Assembly: GCA_038210375.1 (NCBI GenBank)
Contig: JBBQWT010000004.1
Location: 62,001-126,000 of the forward strand
Direction: 5' to 3'
Source: JBBQWT01 sp038210375
GTDB taxonomy: Bacteria > Acidobacteriota > Terriglobia > Terriglobales > Acidobacteriaceae
Length of the DNA: 64,000 nt
How positions within the stretch are numbered: the first letter of the stretch is position 1; each line of letters opens with the position of its first letter. The position numbers and the translations under genes were made by a program. A model generated the notes under the pieces. The model had not been told where the DNA came from. It worked only from the letters and a program-made list of their open reading frames with translations, and did no database searches. This document shows positions 60,852 to 64,000 of this stretch, piece after piece.

Positions 60852-63440
60852 TTGCTCACTCCTCAGCCCATTCCGGAATTCTGTGACGTTGCCCTGCCGG
60901 TGCCGCTGCATTCTACCTTTACCTATCGCCTGAACGGCATGGAACCCGTGATCGGCGGCCGGGTGCTGGTGCCTTTTGGCAGGGAACGGCTGGCCGGGGT
61001 GGTGGTGCGCCTGCACGGCCAGCCGCCGCCGGTGCCGGCCAAAAATGTGTTGCGCGTGCTCGATGAAGAGGCCGCCCTCGATGAAGGGCTGATGAAGCTT
61101 GCGGAATGGATTGCGGATTATTACCTGGCGCCGGTGGGCGAAGTGTTACGCACCATGCTGCCGCTGCAGGCCGAGGTCAAGAGGATCTGGGAGTATCGCA
61201 TCGCCCCCGCGGGCGAGGCGGCGTTGCATGATTCCGCCCAGCAGGGGTCTTCGCGGCGCTCACGGCAGCCCGCCGAACACCAGATGACCGAGTACGCGGT
61301 GCTCAATTTTCTTGCCGGCCACCGCGTGCCCAATCCCGCGGCTACCGGCGGTGGTGAGGAAGCCGCTGATGTTGGCGGCCCGGTGCGCAAGACCGCCTTG
61401 CGCTCCGCTACCGGCGCCGGCCAAGAGGTGTTGCGCGGCATGCTGCGCAAAAAATGGATCACCCGCGAAGATGTTTCCACCGTGCGCGACGCGCGGCGCA
61501 TGCGGAAGATCGCGGTGCTGCTGCCGCAGCCGAATCCCCCACCCCGGCTGAACCAGAACCAGAAGACCATCATCGAAAAGCTGCAAGAATCTGGCGGCCG
61601 TCTTGCCGTGGACGAATTGCGTGGTCTGCCGGTGCCCGCATCCACCCTGCAAACCCTGGTTCGCAAAGGAGTGGCCGAATTAATTCTAGAACCCACCGCC
61701 TCATCAACCGGCGGGGACGAAGGCCCGGAAACCCGGGCCCGCGTGCACGCGCCCCTGGGCTTTATCTTTAATGCCGAACAGAAGTCGGCGCTGGCGGCGA
61801 TTCTGGCTTCGGTGGCGTCGCAAAAGTTTTCGGTCGCGCTCCTGCATGGGGTGACCGGCTCCGGCAAGACCGCGGTCTATCTGGCGGCGATGCAGCAGGT
61901 GATGGCCACTGGGCGCACCGCGCTGATGCTGGTCCCGGAGATCGGTCTGACCCCGGCGGCCGCGGCCGACCTGCATCACGTCTTCGGCGAGCAGGTGGCC
62001 ATTTTGCATTCCGCGCTTTCCGCTGACGAGCGCGCCGGGCAGTGGCGGCGCATTCGTTCGGGGGCCGCGCGGGTAGTGGTGGGAACGCGCTCCGCCATCT
62101 TCGCTCCGCTGCCTGACCTGGCCCTTATCGTGGTGGATGAGGAGCATGACACCTCTTACAAGCAGGAAGAAACACCGCGTTACCACGGGCGCGACGTTGC
62201 GGTGATGCGGGGCAAGCTGGGCAACTGCACCGTGCTGCTGGGCTCGGCCACGCCGTCGCTGGAGTCCTATCACAACACCCTGCCGGTCAATGGACGGCGC
62301 AAATATGCGTTGATTGAGCTGCGCGAGCGCGTGGAACGCCGGCCTTTGCCCGAGGTTTCGATCGTTGACATGAAAGCGGAGTTCCAGCGCACCGGCCGCG
62401 AACAGATTTTTTCGCAGAAATTGCTGGAGGAGCTTGCGGGCAGGCTGGCCCTGGGCGAGCAGGCCATGGTGCTGCTTAACCGCCGCGGATATTCAGCGCT
62501 GTTGCTGTGCCGCACCTGCGGCCACACCCTTGAATGCGTCAACTGCGCCATCGCCCTGACCTATCACAAGGCCTCCAACCGCTTGCTGTGCCACTACTGC
62601 GGCTACGTGCGGCCGGTGCCCGGAGTTTGCCCGGAATGTGGCAGTGAGTACGTCCACTTCGTAGGCACGGGCTCGGAAAAACTTGAAGAAGCGCTGCGAG
62701 CGGCTTTGCCCCAGGCGCGCATTGCCCGCCTCGATCGAGACACCGTGCGCGGACGCCACCATTTTGCCGGCGTCATCAACCAGTTGCATGAAGGCTCGAT
62801 CGACATCCTGGTGGGCACCCAGATGATCGCCAAGGGCCACGACGTTCACGGGGTCACGCTGGTGGGGGTGGTGGGGGCGGATTTCGCATTGGGATTTCCC
62901 GACTTTCGCGCCGCCGAGCGCACCTTCCAGTTGCTGACCCAGGTGGCGGGACGCGCCGGCCGCGGCGCCACCCCCGGCAAAGTCGTCTTGCAGACCTATT
63001 TTCCCGATCACTACGCCATCCAGTTTGCCGCCCATCACGACTACCCCGGTTTCCGCGATAAAGAGCTGCGCTACCGCCGCTGGATGCACTACCCGCCCTA
63101 CACCGCGCTGGCTACGGTGCTGGTGCGCAGCGACAAGCTGGAACACGCGCTGAAATTTGCCGGGATACTGGGCCGCTGGTTCGAAAGGCCGGCGAATGCG
63201 CCCGACGACGGTCCGCAACCCGCCATGCCCGACGCCAAGCTGGAAGGAGTGCGCGTGCTGGGCCCGGCGGCGGCGCCCATCGTGCGCCTGAAACGCGACT
63301 ACCGCTACCACTTCGTACTGAAGTCAGCCAGCCGCCGCAAATTGAATGACGCCTTGCGCGCCATGCTGGATTACGCGGTGGCCCAGAAAATCCCGCGTAC
63401 TAACGTGATCGTGGATGTGGATGCGGTGTCGCTGCTGTAG
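60852..63440 (+). CDS. priA: Primosomal replication restart helicase PriA
   Basis: The 862-aa 3'-5' superfamily 2 helicase restarts stalled replication forks. The N-terminal DNA-binding domain begins VALPVPLHSTFTYRL (about 13-27). The ATPase has GVTGSGKT (about 334-341), the DEEH box (about 428-431), GSATPSLES and, later, VGTQMIAKGHD and QVAGRAGRG. Cysteines in CRTCGHTLECVNC, CHYCG and CPECGS (about 552-600) bind two zinc ions, typical for PriA. The start is TTG 60852 because no in-frame ATG or GTG precedes the conserved region. Residues about 115-200 are an Ala/Gly-rich insertion. Confidence 0.96.
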   Translation: MLTPQPIPEFCDVALPVPLHSTFTYRLNGMEPVIGGRVLVPFGRERLAGVVVRLHGQPPPVPAKNVLRVLDEEAALDEGLMKLAEWIADYYLAPVGEVLRTMLPLQAEVKRIWEYRIAPAGEAALHDSAQQGSSRRSRQPAEHQMTEYAVLNFLAGHRVPNPAATGGGEEAADVGGPVRKTALRSATGAGQEVLRGMLRKKWITREDVSTVRDARRMRKIAVLLPQPNPPPRLNQNQKTIIEKLQESGGRLAVDELRGLPVPASTLQTLVRKGVAELILEPTASSTGGDEGPETRARVHAPLGFIFNAEQKSALAAILASVASQKFSVALLHGVTGSGKTAVYLAAMQQVMATGRTALMLVPEIGLTPAAAADLHHVFGEQVAILHSALSADERAGQWRRIRSGAARVVVGTRSAIFAPLPDLALIVVDEEHDTSYKQEETPRYHGRDVAVMRGKLGNCTVLLGSATPSLESYHNTLPVNGRRKYALIELRERVERRPLPEVSIVDMKAEFQRTGREQIFSQKLLEELAGRLALGEQAMVLLNRRGYSALLLCRTCGHTLECVNCAIALTYHKASNRLLCHYCGYVRPVPGVCPECGSEYVHFVGTGSEKLEEALRAALPQARIARLDRDTVRGRHHFAGVINQLHEGSIDILVGTQMIAKGHDVHGVTLVGVVGADFALGFPDFRAAERTFQLLTQVAGRAGRGATPGKVVLQTYFPDHYAIQFAAHHDYPGFRDKELRYRRWMHYPPYTALATVLVRSDKLEHALKFAGILGRWFERPANAPDDGPQPAMPDAKLEGVRVLGPAAAPIVRLKRDYRYHFVLKSASRRKLNDALRAMLDYAVAQKIPRTNVIVDVDAVSLL

Positions 63441-63802
63441 GCTTGCTGATTCTGAAGGCCCGCGAAAAAGGGAAATGTTTCTGCGAGGGACATTTCACCC
63501 AAATCGTCTGGGGCACCCGGCATGCAATCCACCGCAATCAAACTCGCAATGATCCGGTTCCAGCGGGTTTATTGATCTCGCCGGAGAACTTCCGCCCACT
63601 CCTCAGTCCTCATCGATGATCCGCCACCGGGGCTAAAAAGCCCAAAGCATAAGGTCCACTCTTCGGCGCACTTCAGGGTCTGTATCTCAATTGGACTGTT
63701 ACGGAAGAGAGTTTTTGCTCTTTGGTGGAAGCAGTGGGCTTCAGAACCAAAACCGCGCGACACGGCACTTTCACTGATTCCATCCCCGCGAGATTATCGA
63801 AC
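63441..63802. other. 362-bp gap after priA with a repeat shared with 38.87 kb
   Basis: Bases about 63697-63744 share ACTGT, then a T-rich stretch and TTGGTGGAAGCAGTGGGCTT (same orientation) with about 38860-38903. The 64-codon minus-strand frame at 63569-63763 crosses this repeat and shows no family resemblance, so it is not called. I see no promoter or terminator that I can support. Confidence 0.5.
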
Positions 63803-64000
63803 CTATTTTCCCGCCTTGCCCGACCCCGACGACGTCACCGCGGTGCCTTCCTTGTGCAGTTCGATCGACGCATGATTGGTATCGAGCCGCACATTCGGAC
63901 CGCCTTTTCCCACGGTGCCGGAGGCGCGGGCGGTGCTGCCTGACGTGGTGCTGGTGAGGGCAAAATCGTTTTCGATCTCTCCGTGGTCCGCATGCGCGTC
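63803..64000 (-). CDS. 3' end of a DUF4097-like surface-strand protein (partial)
   Basis: The frame is open from the window edge (64000) to TAG 63803-63805, giving the last 65 residues. The pattern GEIENDFALTSTTSGSTARA, then TVGKGGPNVRLDTNHASIEL and a Ser/Gly-rich end, is like the beta-helical repeats of DUF4097 (putative adhesin) proteins, where short strands alternate with GDI/GEI turns. The start and any signal peptide lie beyond the window. Confidence in the frame is good; in the family, moderate. Confidence 0.65.
   Translation of the reverse strand, partial: DAHADHGEIENDFALTSTTSGSTARASGTVGKGGPNVRLDTNHASIELHKEGTAVTSSGSGKAGK

Noticed and set aside
63569..63763. 64-codon minus-strand frame after priA
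   Set aside because: It crosses a dispersed repeat shared with 38.87 kb and shows no family resemblance or clear RBS.

Overview
The window reads as a contiguous piece of a high-GC, Gram-negative-type (diderm) bacterial chromosome. I infer an Acidobacteriota (Terriglobia-like) source. This rests on the gene order of the division/cell-wall cluster, a Ser/Thr kinase fused to a TolB-like propeller, TonB-TPR proteins, and many small intergenic palindromic repeats. It is not proven here. LptB, MsbA-like, LptC/LptA-like and TonB-like genes show that an outer membrane is present. Almost all genes are chromosomal housekeeping or cell-envelope genes. I see no rRNA, phage, plasmid, transposase or CRISPR array.

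Layout. (1) 1-14005, plus strand: a dcw cluster: rsmH (3' end only), a 65-aa unknown ORF, ftsL-like, ftsI with a PASTA tail, murE, murF, mraY, murD, ftsW, murG, murC and a PLP aminotransferase. The genes are tightly packed, several with 1-8 nt overlaps. ftsQ, ftsA, ftsZ, murB and ddl do not follow murC. (2) 14.3-22.2 kb: a peptidoglycan-recycling block. On the minus strand are a class-C-type serine hydrolase, murQ and murA. Divergent from it are a serine hydrolase fused to a DUF1343/NamZ-type exo-N-acetylmuramidase, a class-A-type serine hydrolase and a glycine-zipper exported protein. (3) 22.4-26.5 kb: lemA with a DUF2207 membrane protein, a repeat-rich gap holding a GIY-YIG remnant, then a PilZ protein and a degenerate response regulator. 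(4) 26.5-31.2 kb, minus strand: rapZ, recJ, an unknown gene, a TrmJ-like methyltransferase and tRNA-Leu(CAG). (5) 31.3-36.4 kb: small regulators and stress genes, a Tat-exported class V aminotransferase, a small Cys-rich protein, a cupin/glycine-zipper protein and a TonB-TPR protein. (6) 36.4-43.1 kb, minus strand: family 4 UDG, coaBC, rpoZ, gmk, yicC and an MsbA-like ABC transporter. (7) 43.3-48.9 kb, plus strand: an 804-aa LptC/LptA-like protein, lptB, rpoN and hpf. (8) 49.2-64 kb: P5C dehydrogenase, a GH18-CE4-GT2 fusion, an ArnT/PMT-like glycosyltransferase, a moaD plus BNR-repeat pair, the Ser/Thr kinase-propeller, priA and the 3' end of a DUF4097-like gene.

The dominant theme is building, recycling and exporting the cell envelope. 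Lipid II synthesis and septal synthesis come from region 1. MurNAc release and its conversion to GlcNAc-6-P come from region 2. LPS transport comes from regions 6-7, and exopolysaccharide or glycan modification from region 8.

The least ordinary signals lie between genes. At least three kinds of 226-348 bp elements are bounded by long imperfect terminal inverted repeats that start TGTCAT or GAATTGTC. One of them contains the intact start of a GIY-YIG endonuclease gene. Another lies between moaD and a relic of a second moaD 3' end.
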